Positions 1 through 6,803 of a DNA stretch of 7,116 nucleotides are shown one piece after another (the stretch's first letter is position 1; each line of letters begins with the position of its first letter). This stretch comes from Leptolyngbya sp. SIO4C5. GTDB taxonomy: Bacteria > Cyanobacteriota > Cyanobacteriia > Phormidesmidales > Phormidesmidaceae. The stretch covers positions 1 to 7,116 of the forward strand of contig JAAHIC010000223.1 in the NCBI GenBank assembly GCA_010671965.1, given 5' to 3'. The position numbers and the translations under genes are program-made. A model generated the notes under the pieces. The model saw only the letters and a list, made by a program, of their open reading frames with translations. It made no database searches and had not been told where the DNA came from.

Positions 1-22
1 TTAGGAGTGAATTGGCAGCGCT

Positions 23-133
23 ATGTTTATTCTCAAGCGACAAGATGTTGACATTAAAAGCGTTCAACATCCTACCAAAGACCAAAAAATTCCGATTCTC
101 TCCTATCAGGATCAAACTTTTCGATTAGGCTGA
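23..133 (+). pseudogene. N-terminal fragment of an unrecognised protein, cut off at a junction
   Basis: An ATG at 23 opens a 36-codon frame beginning MFILKRQDVDIKSVQHPTKD and ending ...QTFRLG before TGA at 131-133. An AGGAG lies at 3-7, about 15 nt before the ATG, which is long for a Shine-Dalgarno spacing. The peptide has a balanced, protein-like composition and reads like the start of a soluble protein, but I cannot name a family. Its stop falls exactly where the mnmG-coding sequence begins in another frame. The stop is therefore probably made by the junction, so this is the beginning of a longer gene whose remainder lies elsewhere. It could also be a chance short ORF. Confidence 0.35.
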
Positions 134-599
134 AAAGGCTCGTCTGGAGGCCACCCGCATCAAAGCCCATGAATCCGTCGGTGAGAAAATCGCGGCTGAT
201 ACCCAACAGCGAATCAAAGGCTCCATCACCTTAGCCGACTTGCTGCGCCGCCCCGGTTTTCACTACGTCAATTTAGAGCAATACGGTCTAGACAATCCAG
301 AGCTAGATCAGGCTGAAAAAGAAGGGGCCGAAATTGACATTAAGTATTCCGGCTACATTCAGCGGCAGCAAAATCAAATCGATCAGATTTCTAAGCAAAC
401 TAACCGGAAGCTGCCGGAAAATTTGGATTATCACGCGATCGACACGCTTTCTAAAGAAGCCCGTGAGAAACTTGCTAAAGTTAAGCCGCTCACCATCGGT
501 CAGGCAACTCGTATTGGCGGCGTCAATCCGGCGGATGTGAATGCGCTACTGGTACACCTAGAAATTCAGTCGCGGCTGGCTACATCAGTGAGCAGATAG
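129..599 (+). pseudogene. mnmG: mnmG (gidA) 3' fragment: C-terminal domain of tRNA uridine-5-carboxymethylaminomethyl modification enzyme
   Basis: MnmG is the FAD- and NADH-dependent partner of MnmE. Together they install the (carboxymethyl)aminomethyl group on U34 of certain tRNAs. Only the C-terminal helical domain, which in this family contacts MnmE and tRNA, is present: about 156 codons of a protein normally near 630 residues. Recognisable family segments in order are AEKARLEATR (from 129), GSITLADLLRRPGFHY (219-266), GAEIDIKYSGYIQRQQNQID (328-387), LDYHAIDTLS, PLTIGQATRIGGVNPADVNA (501-560) and the stop TAG at 597-599. The frame is open upstream only to a TAG at 126-128, and bases before 129 no longer read as MnmG in any frame. 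The FAD-binding Rossmann domain and catalytic cysteines are absent. A TTG at 240 could serve as a start but lies inside a conserved motif, so it is not a natural one. Family assignment is firm. Whether the truncation is biological or an assembly chimera is open. Confidence 0.93.
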
Positions 600-624
600 G
601 TCTAGTTGTGGGGGAGAACTGCGG

Positions 625-966
625 CTAGCAGCCTGATGCTGGAACAGAATAAGTAATAGCCCAAACTATAGAGATCAAATAAAGAATAACTCGCGCTGAC
701 TGCCAAAAATTCTTGTTCTTCCAATAGTTAAAGCCGAGATCGTAGCCACCTTTGACCGCTCTGGTGAGGAGTTGCGTCCTCCATCGGTAGCTATAAAGCA
801 GAGGAAGCGACAAAAACTCTGCACCATCTCGACCTTTAATTCCTAGACCGTCCTAGTACCTGGCGTCGCTCTCCTTCGGCACTAAGCAATGGAGCACAGC
901 GGTAAAACCTCCATCCGGTCTTAACGAATCAATTTGTATCAACTCAACTTGCAGTATAGGTTTCAT
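625..966 (-). pseudogene. Possible small gene with one in-frame TAG (unrecognised product)
   Basis: Reading the minus strand from an ATG at 966-964, one frame gives 37 codons (MKPILQVELIQIDSLRPDGG at the start), then TAG at 855-853, then 75 more codons in the same frame to TAG at 627-625. The second part includes GIKGRDGAEFLSLP, then RWRTQLLTRAVKGGYDLG, and near its end ARVILYLISIVWAITY, a hydrophobic run long enough for one membrane segment. A CAG-to-TAG transition would restore a 113-residue protein ending in a membrane anchor. No Shine-Dalgarno is visible before the ATG, and a TAA immediately precedes it. I recognise no family. Chance openness over this length is quite possible, so this is a candidate only. 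A TTG at 813-811 could open the downstream part alone. Confidence 0.3.
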
Positions 967-1092
967 TTAGGTTCGCTGAATCACTCTTTAGTCAGACGTT
1001 TAAATCCGCAGAAGGAACAGTTCTAGCCTCGACTAAATCCCTCCTTAGCAGCATCCAGTCAAATCCTGTCTCTTGTATTGTTGCCTCAGCTT

Positions 1093-1109
1093 GGTCTGTG
1101 TGTCAGACC
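1093..1109. promoter_or_regulatory. Small perfect hairpin/dyad upstream of the SDR gene
   Basis: GGTCTG (1093-1098) and CAGACC (1104-1109) are exact reverse complements around the 5-base loop TGTGT, ending 36 bases before the ATG at 1146. It could be an operator or a 5'-leader stem-loop. A 6-bp dyad is common by chance, and no regulator can be named. Confidence 0.22.
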
Positions 1110-1145
1110 GCAGCAAACTATCTATTATTTTCAGAAGAAAGCACT

Positions 1146-2015
1146 ATGCAAAGTCAAGAAAAACGTCCCACTCCGGATCAAATTCCAGGACAAAAGCAGC
1201 CCTATCCGGCCAAACAGTCAAAGATGACGCCGCAGCCCGATAGCGATCTTTCCAACTATCAGCCAGCCAATAAGCTAAAGGATAAGGTAGCTATTATTAC
1301 CGGCGCTGACTCTGGAATTGGTAGGGCTGTGGCGATCGCCTATGCTCTGGAAGGAGCAAAGGTGACGATTACCTATAACGAGAATGACGACGATGCCCAA
1401 ACCACTCAGGCAGAAGTGGAAAAGCGCGGCGGCGAGTGCCTAGTTGTCAAAATGGACGTGCGTAAGCCAGAAGACTGTCAGGATACGGTGAAGCAAACCG
1501 TGAACAAGTTTGGCAAGCTCAATATTTTGGTCAATAACGCGGCTTTTCAAATGACGCAGGAAAAGCTAGAAGACCTGACCGAAATTCAGTTTCGTCAGAC
1601 CTTAGAAACCAATATTTTTGGCTATTTTCATATGGTCAAAGCAGTCCTGTCTCATCTCTCTGAAGGAGATGTCATCATCAACACGGGCAGCATTGTCGGC
1701 AAAATTGGCAAGGGTATGCTGATTGACTATGCCACCAGCAAAGGGGCGGTTCACGCCTTTACAAAGTCTTTGGCCCTCAATCTGGCGGATCGCAAAATTC
1801 GGGTCAATGCGGTAGTTCCTGGCCCAGTATGGACGCCCAATATTCCCGCCACCATGCCGATTGAAAAAGTGGACAACTACGACACTGACAATGCTTTAGA
1901 GCGAGCGGCTCAGCCAGAAGAGCTGGCCCCCGCCTATGTCTTTATGGCAGCGCAGGACAGCAGCTTCGTCACGGGCGCGCTGCTAGACGTCACGGGCGGA
2001 CAGCTATCCAGCTGA
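1146..2015 (+). CDS. SDR-family NAD(P)-dependent oxidoreductase (YhxC/YghA-like)
   Basis: This is a complete classical short-chain dehydrogenase/reductase of 289 residues, a cytosolic enzyme interconverting alcohols and carbonyls with NAD(P)H. Cofactor motif TGADSGIG lies at 52-59, MDV (adenine-ring contact) at 103-105 and NNAA at 130-133. The catalytic tetrad is visible as N156, S182, Y195 and K199 (YATSK), followed by PGPVWTP at 225-231. The first ~45 residues are a polar, Pro/Gln-rich extension ending KLKDKVAIITG. This extension before the Rossmann fold is typical of the YhxC/YghA group, often annotated as general stress or aldehyde-reductase-like SDRs. The ATG at 1146 was chosen because it starts this extension and follows a purine-rich AGAAGAAAG at 1133-1141. 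A GTG further upstream at 1098 would add an unlikely Cys-containing leader. The 3' end overlaps the convergent GST gene by 12 bp. The substrate cannot be told from sequence. Confidence 0.92.
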   Translation: MQSQEKRPTPDQIPGQKQPYPAKQSKMTPQPDSDLSNYQPANKLKDKVAIITGADSGIGRAVAIAYALEGAKVTITYNENDDDAQTTQAEVEKRGGECLVVKMDVRKPEDCQDTVKQTVNKFGKLNILVNNAAFQMTQEKLEDLTEIQFRQTLETNIFGYFHMVKAVLSHLSEGDVIINTGSIVGKIGKGMLIDYATSKGAVHAFTKSLALNLADRKIRVNAVVPGPVWTPNIPATMPIEKVDNYDTDNALERAAQPEELAPAYVFMAAQDSSFVTGALLDVTGGQLSS

Positions 2016-2609
2016 GATGGGAATGTGTCTGGGCTGGGTCTGTACCCGCTCAATCCAGCCGCGAATCGCCGGAAAACCTGACAGGTCAAAATTGCCTTCG
2101 TGGGCAACGTGGGTGTAGGCAAACAGAGCGATGTCGGCAATGGTATAGCGATCGCCGACAAAAAAGTCATGCTGGGCCAAATGCTGCTCCATCACCTGCA
2201 GCGCCGCATAGCCCCCCGGCTGCTTTTGGGCCAGCTGCGGCTGGTACTTTTCCGGCTGCCCTAGACAGGTAATCCAGTAGCGCGACGTAGCAATATACGG
2301 TTCGTGGCTGTATTGCTCAAAAAAGAGCCACTGCATCACCCGCGCTGCCTGCCAGCGATCGCGGGGAAAGTAGTCGGTTTCCTGACTGAGGTAGTAAAGG
2401 ATGGCATTAGACTCAGCCAGAAACCGTCCTGACTCTAGTTCCAGCGTCGGCACCCGACCATTAGGATTTTTGGCTAAAAACGCCTCAGAGCGCGTTTCTC
2501 GATTAAGGATGTTCACCTCAATTCGCTCGAACGGCCTTTCCAGTTGCCTCAGCAGCAGACGTACCTTGTAACCATTGCCTGACGGCAAAAAATCGTAGAG
2601 TTTATACAT
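2004..2609 (-). CDS. Glutathione S-transferase family protein
   Basis: The 201-residue cytosolic protein has both canonical GST domains. GSTs conjugate glutathione to electrophiles or use it for reductive or peroxidase chemistry. The N-terminal thioredoxin-like domain (1 to ~78) starts MYKLYDFLPSGNGYKVRLLL. S10 sits where a glutathione-activating Ser/Cys is expected. NGRVPTL carries the conserved cis-proline (P54), and ESNAI (66-70) is the glutathione gamma-glutamyl binding site. The helical C-terminal domain (~85-201) contains GDRYTIADIALFAYTH, with the N-capping box T156-x-x-D159. The ATG at 2607-2609 starts the beta strand directly. An upstream extension to 2744 in frame would add 45 residues unlike any GST and run into the ycf66 start region. 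No clear Shine-Dalgarno precedes the ATG. The gene is divergent from ycf66 and convergent with the SDR gene. Exact class and substrate are unknown. Confidence 0.93.
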   Translation of the reverse strand: MYKLYDFLPSGNGYKVRLLLRQLERPFERIEVNILNRETRSEAFLAKNPNGRVPTLELESGRFLAESNAILYYLSQETDYFPRDRWQAARVMQWLFFEQYSHEPYIATSRYWITCLGQPEKYQPQLAQKQPGGYAALQVMEQHLAQHDFFVGDRYTIADIALFAYTHVAHEGNFDLSGFPAIRGWIERVQTQPRHIPISAG

Positions 2610-2691
2610 GGTATGGAATTTGGCGGCTGGATTTAGCCGATCTTTAGCACAATAGTAGACAAGTAAAGAGGGGAATCGCAGGAAGATCGTC
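2610..2691. promoter_or_regulatory. Divergent intergenic region between GST and ycf66-like genes, with a small dyad
   Basis: These 82 bp must hold the promoters for two divergent genes. A dyad CGGCT (2624-2628) / AGCCG (2635-2639) with loop GGATTT lies close to the GST start, so it would fall in the GST leader or core promoter. AGGAAG at 2680-2685, six bases before the ATG at 2692, is a good ribosome binding site for the ycf66-like gene. I could not assign convincing -35/-10 hexamers on either strand. Confidence 0.4.
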
Positions 2692-3606
2692 ATGGCACAT
2701 CTGCTCGCACTCACCGTTGGACTGGGAGGCTTTGTCCTATACATGGCCGCTTTTTTTTACCCGGAAGTTCACCGCCGCTTTGACTTTCTTTGGAGCGGCG
2801 TTGCCATGCTTTATGGATTGGTGCTGTGGTTCTGCGCCGGACGCATCAGCGGTGCGCTGATGTTGGGTCAAATGGCGAGCGTTTCGCTAATTCTGTGGCT
2901 GGGCTGGCAAACTTTGACCCTACGGCGATCGCGCACCCCAGCTGAACTGCAAACCCCCGCCTCTGCCAGCGACGTGCAGCGGCAAGCTCAGCAAGCCTTC
3001 TCCCAACTGCAGCAAGGTTCTCTCTCTAAAACCCTCCGCTCTGCCTGGAGCACGGTCCAAGACACCCTGCAAAAAGGCATCGCCGCCGCCACCAGCGTTT
3101 CTCAGTCTTCGCGTATCACCAAACCGCGCCACGCCGACTACGAATACACTGATGACTCTGCTGGGCGATCGCCCGCTCATTCCGCGATCGCTCAGGCATC
3201 CCAGTCTGCGTCACCACCGGCTACCCCTGATAGTCCAAAGACTCCCCGGCCCCCCAAACCGTCAGCTGCCTCTACCGCCGCCAACCCCTTTCTCCGCTCC
3301 TCTCAAACTTCCCGATCCACCCCATCTTCTTCCTCCGCCCCGGCTGATTCGGCTGACGCTCAGCCCTCTCCCAAACCTGCCCGCCTGCCCGCCTCCCCCA
3401 GCAAGCTCACCCTCCTCAAAGACTGGCTCACTCAACTCCTCAGCCGCAAACCCAAAGCCAAGCCTCCCATGATTGAGCTGCCCCCTCGTCCCCCTTCTAT
3501 CCCACGTCCACCAAAGGTCAAAACCGCAACGTCCAACCCCCAGCCCTCCTCGGCACAGCCACCTACCGACATCATTGATGCTGAGATTATTGACTCTGAG
3601 AATTAG
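2692..3606 (+). CDS. ycf66: Ycf66-family membrane protein with a long Pro/Ser-rich tail
   Basis: The 304-residue protein has a membrane N-terminus matching the Ycf66 family, which is known from cyanobacteria and some plastids and has no established function. Three hydrophobic segments are visible at about 4-23, 33-49 and 54-75. Between them lie family-typical pieces: YPEVHRRFDFLW (23-34), a short loop CAGRISGALMLGQ (48-60), and LWLGWQTLTLRR (69-79). From about residue 80 the sequence is polar. An amphipathic Gln/Ser-rich stretch (95-140) and DYEYTDD (149-155) are followed by a disordered Pro/Ser/Ala/Lys tail (~157-290). The tail is interrupted by a possible helix, KLTLLKDWLTQLLSRK (238-253), and the protein ends in acidic IIDAEIIDSEN. 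The start is supported by AGGAAG six bases upstream. The tail's coding strand is very C-rich. Location is inferred to be the thylakoid or plasma membrane with the tail on one face. The family call rests on the N-terminal 80 residues. Confidence 0.8.
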   Translation: MAHLLALTVGLGGFVLYMAAFFYPEVHRRFDFLWSGVAMLYGLVLWFCAGRISGALMLGQMASVSLILWLGWQTLTLRRSRTPAELQTPASASDVQRQAQQAFSQLQQGSLSKTLRSAWSTVQDTLQKGIAAATSVSQSSRITKPRHADYEYTDDSAGRSPAHSAIAQASQSASPPATPDSPKTPRPPKPSAASTAANPFLRSSQTSRSTPSSSSAPADSADAQPSPKPARLPASPSKLTLLKDWLTQLLSRKPKAKPPMIELPPRPPSIPRPPKVKTATSNPQPSSAQPPTDIIDAEIIDSEN

Positions 3607-3707
3607 CTTTTCTCTGGAATACCGCGAGCCTAGCTGGCCGGTAAACGCTCCCTCACCGCCTCAAATGCGCTACGCTAGCCCAATAGCAGATCTCAACAAT
3701 CTCAGCT

Positions 3708-3736
3708 AGCTACTTGAAGCCGATAGGCTTGTAGCT
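3708..3736. promoter_or_regulatory. Stem-loop between the ycf66-like gene and ileS
   Basis: AGCTAC (3708-3713) pairs with GTAGCT (3731-3736), and AAGCC (3717-3721) pairs with GGCTT (3726-3730) around the loop GATA. Only a 3-base bulge TTG interrupts the left arm, giving 11 base pairs. It starts 102 bases after the ycf66 stop. No T-tract follows, so it is not a classical intrinsic terminator, although cyanobacterial terminators often lack one. It coincides with the spacer of the putative ileS promoter, so it may instead be an operator. Confidence 0.45.
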
Positions 3737-3742
3737 GATAAT
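3714..3742 (+). promoter_or_regulatory. Candidate sigma70-type promoter for ileS
   Basis: TTGAAG (3714-3719, 4 of 6 matches to TTGACA) is separated by exactly 17 bp from GATAAT (3737-3742, 5 of 6 to TATAAT). Transcription would begin near 3749-3750, leaving a leader of about 30 nt before the GTG at 3781. It is the best hexamer pair I could find in the 174-bp gap. Its whole spacer is occupied by the right part of the stem-loop. Confidence 0.45.
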
Positions 3743-3780
3743 GGCTGGGAGCAAGACTTTAAACAAATTAACGGGCAGTT

Positions 3781-6663
3781 GTGACAGAGTCCAAGAGCTA
3801 CAAAGACACCATTCTCCTTCCGCAGACCAGCTTCAACATGCGGGCCAATGCGACTCGCCGCGAGCCCGAAATTCAGCAGTTCTGGGCAGATCACGAAATT
3901 TACGAAAAGCTCTCGCAGGAAAACCCTGGAGACGTGTTTGTCCTGCATGACGGGCCGCCCTATGCCAATGGCAGCCTGCACATGGGTCATGCCCTCAACA
4001 AGACGCTCAAGGACGTTATTAATAAGTATCAGTTACTGCAGGGCCGCAAAGTGCGCTATGTGCCCGGTTGGGACTGCCACGGTCTGCCAATTGAGCTGAA
4101 AGTTTTGCAAAATATGGATCCAGAGGCGCGTCAGCAGCTCACCCCGATCAAGCTGCGTAAAAAGGCCAAAGCCTTCGCCCTCAAGACCATTGAAGAACAG
4201 CGCACCGGTTTCAAGCGCTACGGCGTCTGGGGTGACTGGGATCATCCCTACATGACCCTCAACCCTGAGTATGAAGCCGCTCAGATTGGCGTCTTCGGCA
4301 AAATGGCGCTGAAGGGCTATATCTACCGGGGGCTAAAAGCGGTTCACTGGAGTCCGTCGTCGCAAACGGCTTTGGCAGAAGCGGAACTGGAATACCCCGA
4401 AGGCCATACTTCTCGCAGTATTTATGCCGCCTTTCCAATAGTGAGCCTGTCTGAAGCGGCTAAGCCTGTGTTGGAGCCGTACTTGGACAATCTTGGCGTC
4501 GCCATCTGGACCACAACACCCTGGACGATTCCGGCTAACCTGGCAGTGGCCGTCAACCCAGAGCTGACCTATGCCGTCGTCGAGGTGGCTACGGATGCGC
4601 CCTACCGCTACTTGATCATTGCCAAAGATCTAGTTGAGCGGCTCACCGATGTTCTAGCCACTGAGCTGAAGGTTAAAGCGACGCTTAAGGGGGAAACCCT
4701 AGCGGATTCCACCTATCGCCATCCCCTATTCGATCGCGAAAGTCGGATTCTTATTGGCGGTGATTACGTCACTACAGAGTCCGGTACAGGACTGGTCCAT
4801 ACGGCTCCGGGGCACGGGCAAGAAGACTTTAAGGTAGGTCAGCGCTATGGTTTACCCATTCTCTGTCCGGTGGACGAGCGCGGCATTTTCACCGAGGAGG
4901 CAGGGCCATTTGCGGGGCTAAACGTGCTCAAGGATGCCAATGGGGCCATTATCGCAGCGCTCAGTGACGCTAAAGCGCTGCTAAAAGAAGAAGCCTACGT
5001 GCATAAGTATCCCTACGACTGGCGCACGAAGAAGCCGACCATTTTCCGGGCCACCGAGCAGTGGTTTGCTTCGGTAGAGGGCTTTCGCGATGAAGCGATG
5101 CAGGCGATCGCCGGCGTGCAGTGGGTACCAGCCCAGGGGGAAAACCGGATTACTTCAATGGTGGGCGATCGCTCCGACTGGTGCATTTCCCGGCAGCGCA
5201 GTTGGGGAATGCCGATTCCGGTGTTCTATGACGAAGTGACGGGTGACGTGCTGCTGACTCAGGAAACACTAGATCACGTACAGGCCATCATCGCCGAAAA
5301 AGGCTCAGATGCCTGGTGGGAACTGCCGGTCGAAGACCTGCTGCCAGCGTCCTATCGCAATAATGGCCGCACTTACCGCAAGTGCATGGATACGATGGAT
5401 GTCTGGTTTGATTCCGGCTCCTCTTGGGCGGCAGTGGCCGATAAGCGCCCGGAGCTGAAATATCCTGCTGATGTCTATCTAGAAGGCTCTGATCAGCATC
5501 GGGGCTGGTTTCAGTCCAGCCTGCTCACCAGCGTTGCCACCAATGGCTGCGCCCCTTATCGCACAGTCCTTACCCACGGCTATGTGCTTGACGAGCAGGG
5601 CCGCAAGATGAGCAAGTCCCTGGGTAATACGGTGGATCCAGCAGTAATCATCGAGGGCGGCAAAAATCAGAAAAAAGATCCGGCCTACGGCGCAGATGTC
5701 CTGCGCCTGTGGGTATCCGCCGTAGACTACTCTTCCGATATCTCCATTGGCCCCACCATCCTAAAGCAGATTGCCGATATCTACCGCAAGATTCGCAACA
5801 CGGCCCGTTTCCTGCTAGGCAATCTCTATGATTTTGACCCGGCTCAGGACGCAGTGCCCTATGAGCAACTGCCCGAACTGGATCGCTATGCCCTGCATCT
5901 GGTCAATGAAGTATTTAGCAACGTTACCCAGGCGTTTGAAACCTATCAGTTCTTCCACTTCTTTCAGGCAGTGCAGAACTTCTGCGTGGTGGACTTATCC
6001 AACTTCTACCTAGACATTGCCAAAGATCGGCTCTACATCAGCGCGGCTGATTCTGTCCGCCGCCGGAGCTGTCAGACCGTACTGGCGATCGCGATCGAAA
6101 ACCTGGCCAAAGCGATCGCTCCTGTCCTGTCCCACATGGCTGAAGACATTTGGCAAAACATTCCCTACGAAACAGGCTACCAGTCTGTGTTTGAGTCCGG
6201 CTGGGTTCGGTGTGAGTCCCAATGGCAAGCGCCAAAACTGGCGGCGCAGTGGCAAGAACTGCGGTTTGTGCGGCAGGAAGTCAATAAAGTGTTAGAGCAG
6301 GCCCGCGCCGCTAAAGAAATTGGTTCTTCCTTGGAAGCCAAAGTCTTACTCTATGTGACGGACGCAGAACTGCGCCATCGCCTCGCCAGCATGAACCCAG
6401 AGAACGCGATCGCTGAGGATCGGCCCCATGTGGATGAACTGCGCTATCTCTTCTTGGTGTCTCAGGTAGAGCTGTTAGAAAGCAGCGATCGCCTCCAGGG
6501 ACTGAAGTTTAGCAGCGAGTCTGATGCTTTGGGCGTAGGCGTGGTGGCAGCCGATGGTGAAAAGTGCGATCGCTGCTGGAATTACTCCACTCATGTGGGT
6601 GAATCGGCGGCAGATCCGGCGCTGTGTGAACGCTGCGTGGAGGCGATCGCTGATCGGTTTTAA
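3781..6663 (+). CDS. ileS: Isoleucyl-tRNA synthetase
   Basis: This complete 960-residue class I synthetase charges tRNA-Ile with isoleucine in the cytosol using ATP, and hydrolyses mischarged valine. The HIGH motif appears as HMGH at 67-70 (in PPYANGSLHMGHALNK), and GWDCHGLPIE follows at 96-105. The CP1 editing domain is marked by TTTPWTIPAN (244-253) and HTAPGHGQEDF (340-350). Next come DTMDVWFDSGSSW and GSDQHRGWFQSSL, then KMSKS at 609-613. The C-terminal zinc site is intact: C929-x2-C932 and C949-x2-C952. The presence of this zinc module and the overall layout fit the bacterial IleRS1 type. Start: an in-frame TAA at 3769-3771 rules out anything earlier. The GTG at 3781 opens MTESKSYKDTILLPQT, a natural IleRS N-terminus. 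The next Met (residue 20) would cut into it. The Shine-Dalgarno is weak. Six HIP1 octamers cluster in the last ~580 bp. Confidence 0.98.
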   Translation: MTESKSYKDTILLPQTSFNMRANATRREPEIQQFWADHEIYEKLSQENPGDVFVLHDGPPYANGSLHMGHALNKTLKDVINKYQLLQGRKVRYVPGWDCHGLPIELKVLQNMDPEARQQLTPIKLRKKAKAFALKTIEEQRTGFKRYGVWGDWDHPYMTLNPEYEAAQIGVFGKMALKGYIYRGLKAVHWSPSSQTALAEAELEYPEGHTSRSIYAAFPIVSLSEAAKPVLEPYLDNLGVAIWTTTPWTIPANLAVAVNPELTYAVVEVATDAPYRYLIIAKDLVERLTDVLATELKVKATLKGETLADSTYRHPLFDRESRILIGGDYVTTESGTGLVHTAPGHGQEDFKVGQRYGLPILCPVDERGIFTEEAGPFAGLNVLKDANGAIIAALSDAKALLKEEAYVHKYPYDWRTKKPTIFRATEQWFASVEGFRDEAMQAIAGVQWVPAQGENRITSMVGDRSDWCISRQRSWGMPIPVFYDEVTGDVLLTQETLDHVQAIIAEKGSDAWWELPVEDLLPASYRNNGRTYRKCMDTMDVWFDSGSSWAAVADKRPELKYPADVYLEGSDQHRGWFQSSLLTSVATNGCAPYRTVLTHGYVLDEQGRKMSKSLGNTVDPAVIIEGGKNQKKDPAYGADVLRLWVSAVDYSSDISIGPTILKQIADIYRKIRNTARFLLGNLYDFDPAQDAVPYEQLPELDRYALHLVNEVFSNVTQAFETYQFFHFFQAVQNFCVVDLSNFYLDIAKDRLYISAADSVRRRSCQTVLAIAIENLAKAIAPVLSHMAEDIWQNIPYETGYQSVFESGWVRCESQWQAPKLAAQWQELRFVRQEVNKVLEQARAAKEIGSSLEAKVLLYVTDAELRHRLASMNPENAIAEDRPHVDELRYLFLVSQVELLESSDRLQGLKFSSESDALGVGVVAADGEKCDRCWNYSTHVGESAADPALCERCVEAIADRF

Positions 6664-6803
6664 GGCGGCAAGTCCTTCCGAAATTGCTGTCGCAGTGCTC
6701 TTGTCGTTTTAGCAATTCAGTCGGGCACCCTAAAGCTACAGGCTACAGTTCCCTCAGTTTTGGGACAGTAAATACCTATAGCGACTTTTGGCTAGAGAGC
6801 AAG

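Larger units (their letters stand above)
600..1145. other. 546-bp stretch without an intact gene
   Basis: This region separates the mnmG remnant from the SDR gene and has no open frame with a recognisable product. It is more AT-rich than the flanking genes and contains no HIP1 octamer. I found no tRNA-like T-arm, IS end or CRISPR-like repeat. It holds a possible decayed minus-strand gene (625-966) and a small hairpin (1093-1109), entered separately. No convincing -35/-10 pair for the SDR gene could be picked out. TATTAT at 1123-1128 has no partner at a suitable distance and would leave a very short leader. Confidence 0.7.
1332..6650. repeat. HIP1 octamers (GCGATCGC), 14 dispersed copies
   Basis: Copies read by eye start at 1332, 2148, 2355, 2925, 3165, 3184, 5104, 5165, 6085, 6112, 6406, 6485, 6566 and 6643. 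All lie inside the four intact genes, in several reading frames. HIP1 is the highly iterated palindrome of many cyanobacterial genomes and is associated with GATC/CGATCG methylation in that group. None occurs in 1-1331 or after 6650. Confidence 0.95.

Noticed and set aside
1098..1145. Earlier GTG start for the SDR gene
   Set aside because: The extra 16 residues do not fit the family's N-terminus, while ATG 1146 has a purine-rich ribosome-binding-like stretch just before it.
600..1145. Search for tRNA, small RNA, IS ends or a CRISPR array in the gene-free stretch
   Set aside because: No cloverleaf-like T-arm, terminal inverted repeats, target duplications or regularly spaced repeats were visible.
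2610..2744. In-frame upstream extension of the GST gene by 45 codons
   Set aside because: GST homology starts exactly at MYKLYDF (2609). The extra leader has no GST character and would overlap the ycf66 ribosome binding site and start on the other strand.
2920..3472. Long open frames in other registers and on the minus strand inside the ycf66 tail
   Set aside because: They come from C-rich, stop-poor composition. Their peptides are Pro/Arg/Leu low complexity with no domain, and the in-register Ycf66 frame has a good start and ribosome binding site.
6010..6295. Open frames opposite or out of register with the ileS 3' part
   Set aside because: They are shadows of a well-conserved synthetase frame that is intact to its zinc-binding end.
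6735..6748. Tandem direct repeat GCTACAG GCTACAG upstream of the sensor-type gene
   Set aside because: Only two 7-base copies with no nearby promoter hexamers at good spacing, so too short to call a binding site.
6684..6803. Earlier TTG start for the sensor-type protein
   Set aside because: The 40-residue leader is unlike a signal or membrane anchor. GTG 6804 places the membrane helix near the N-terminus as expected and has AGAGAG just upstream.
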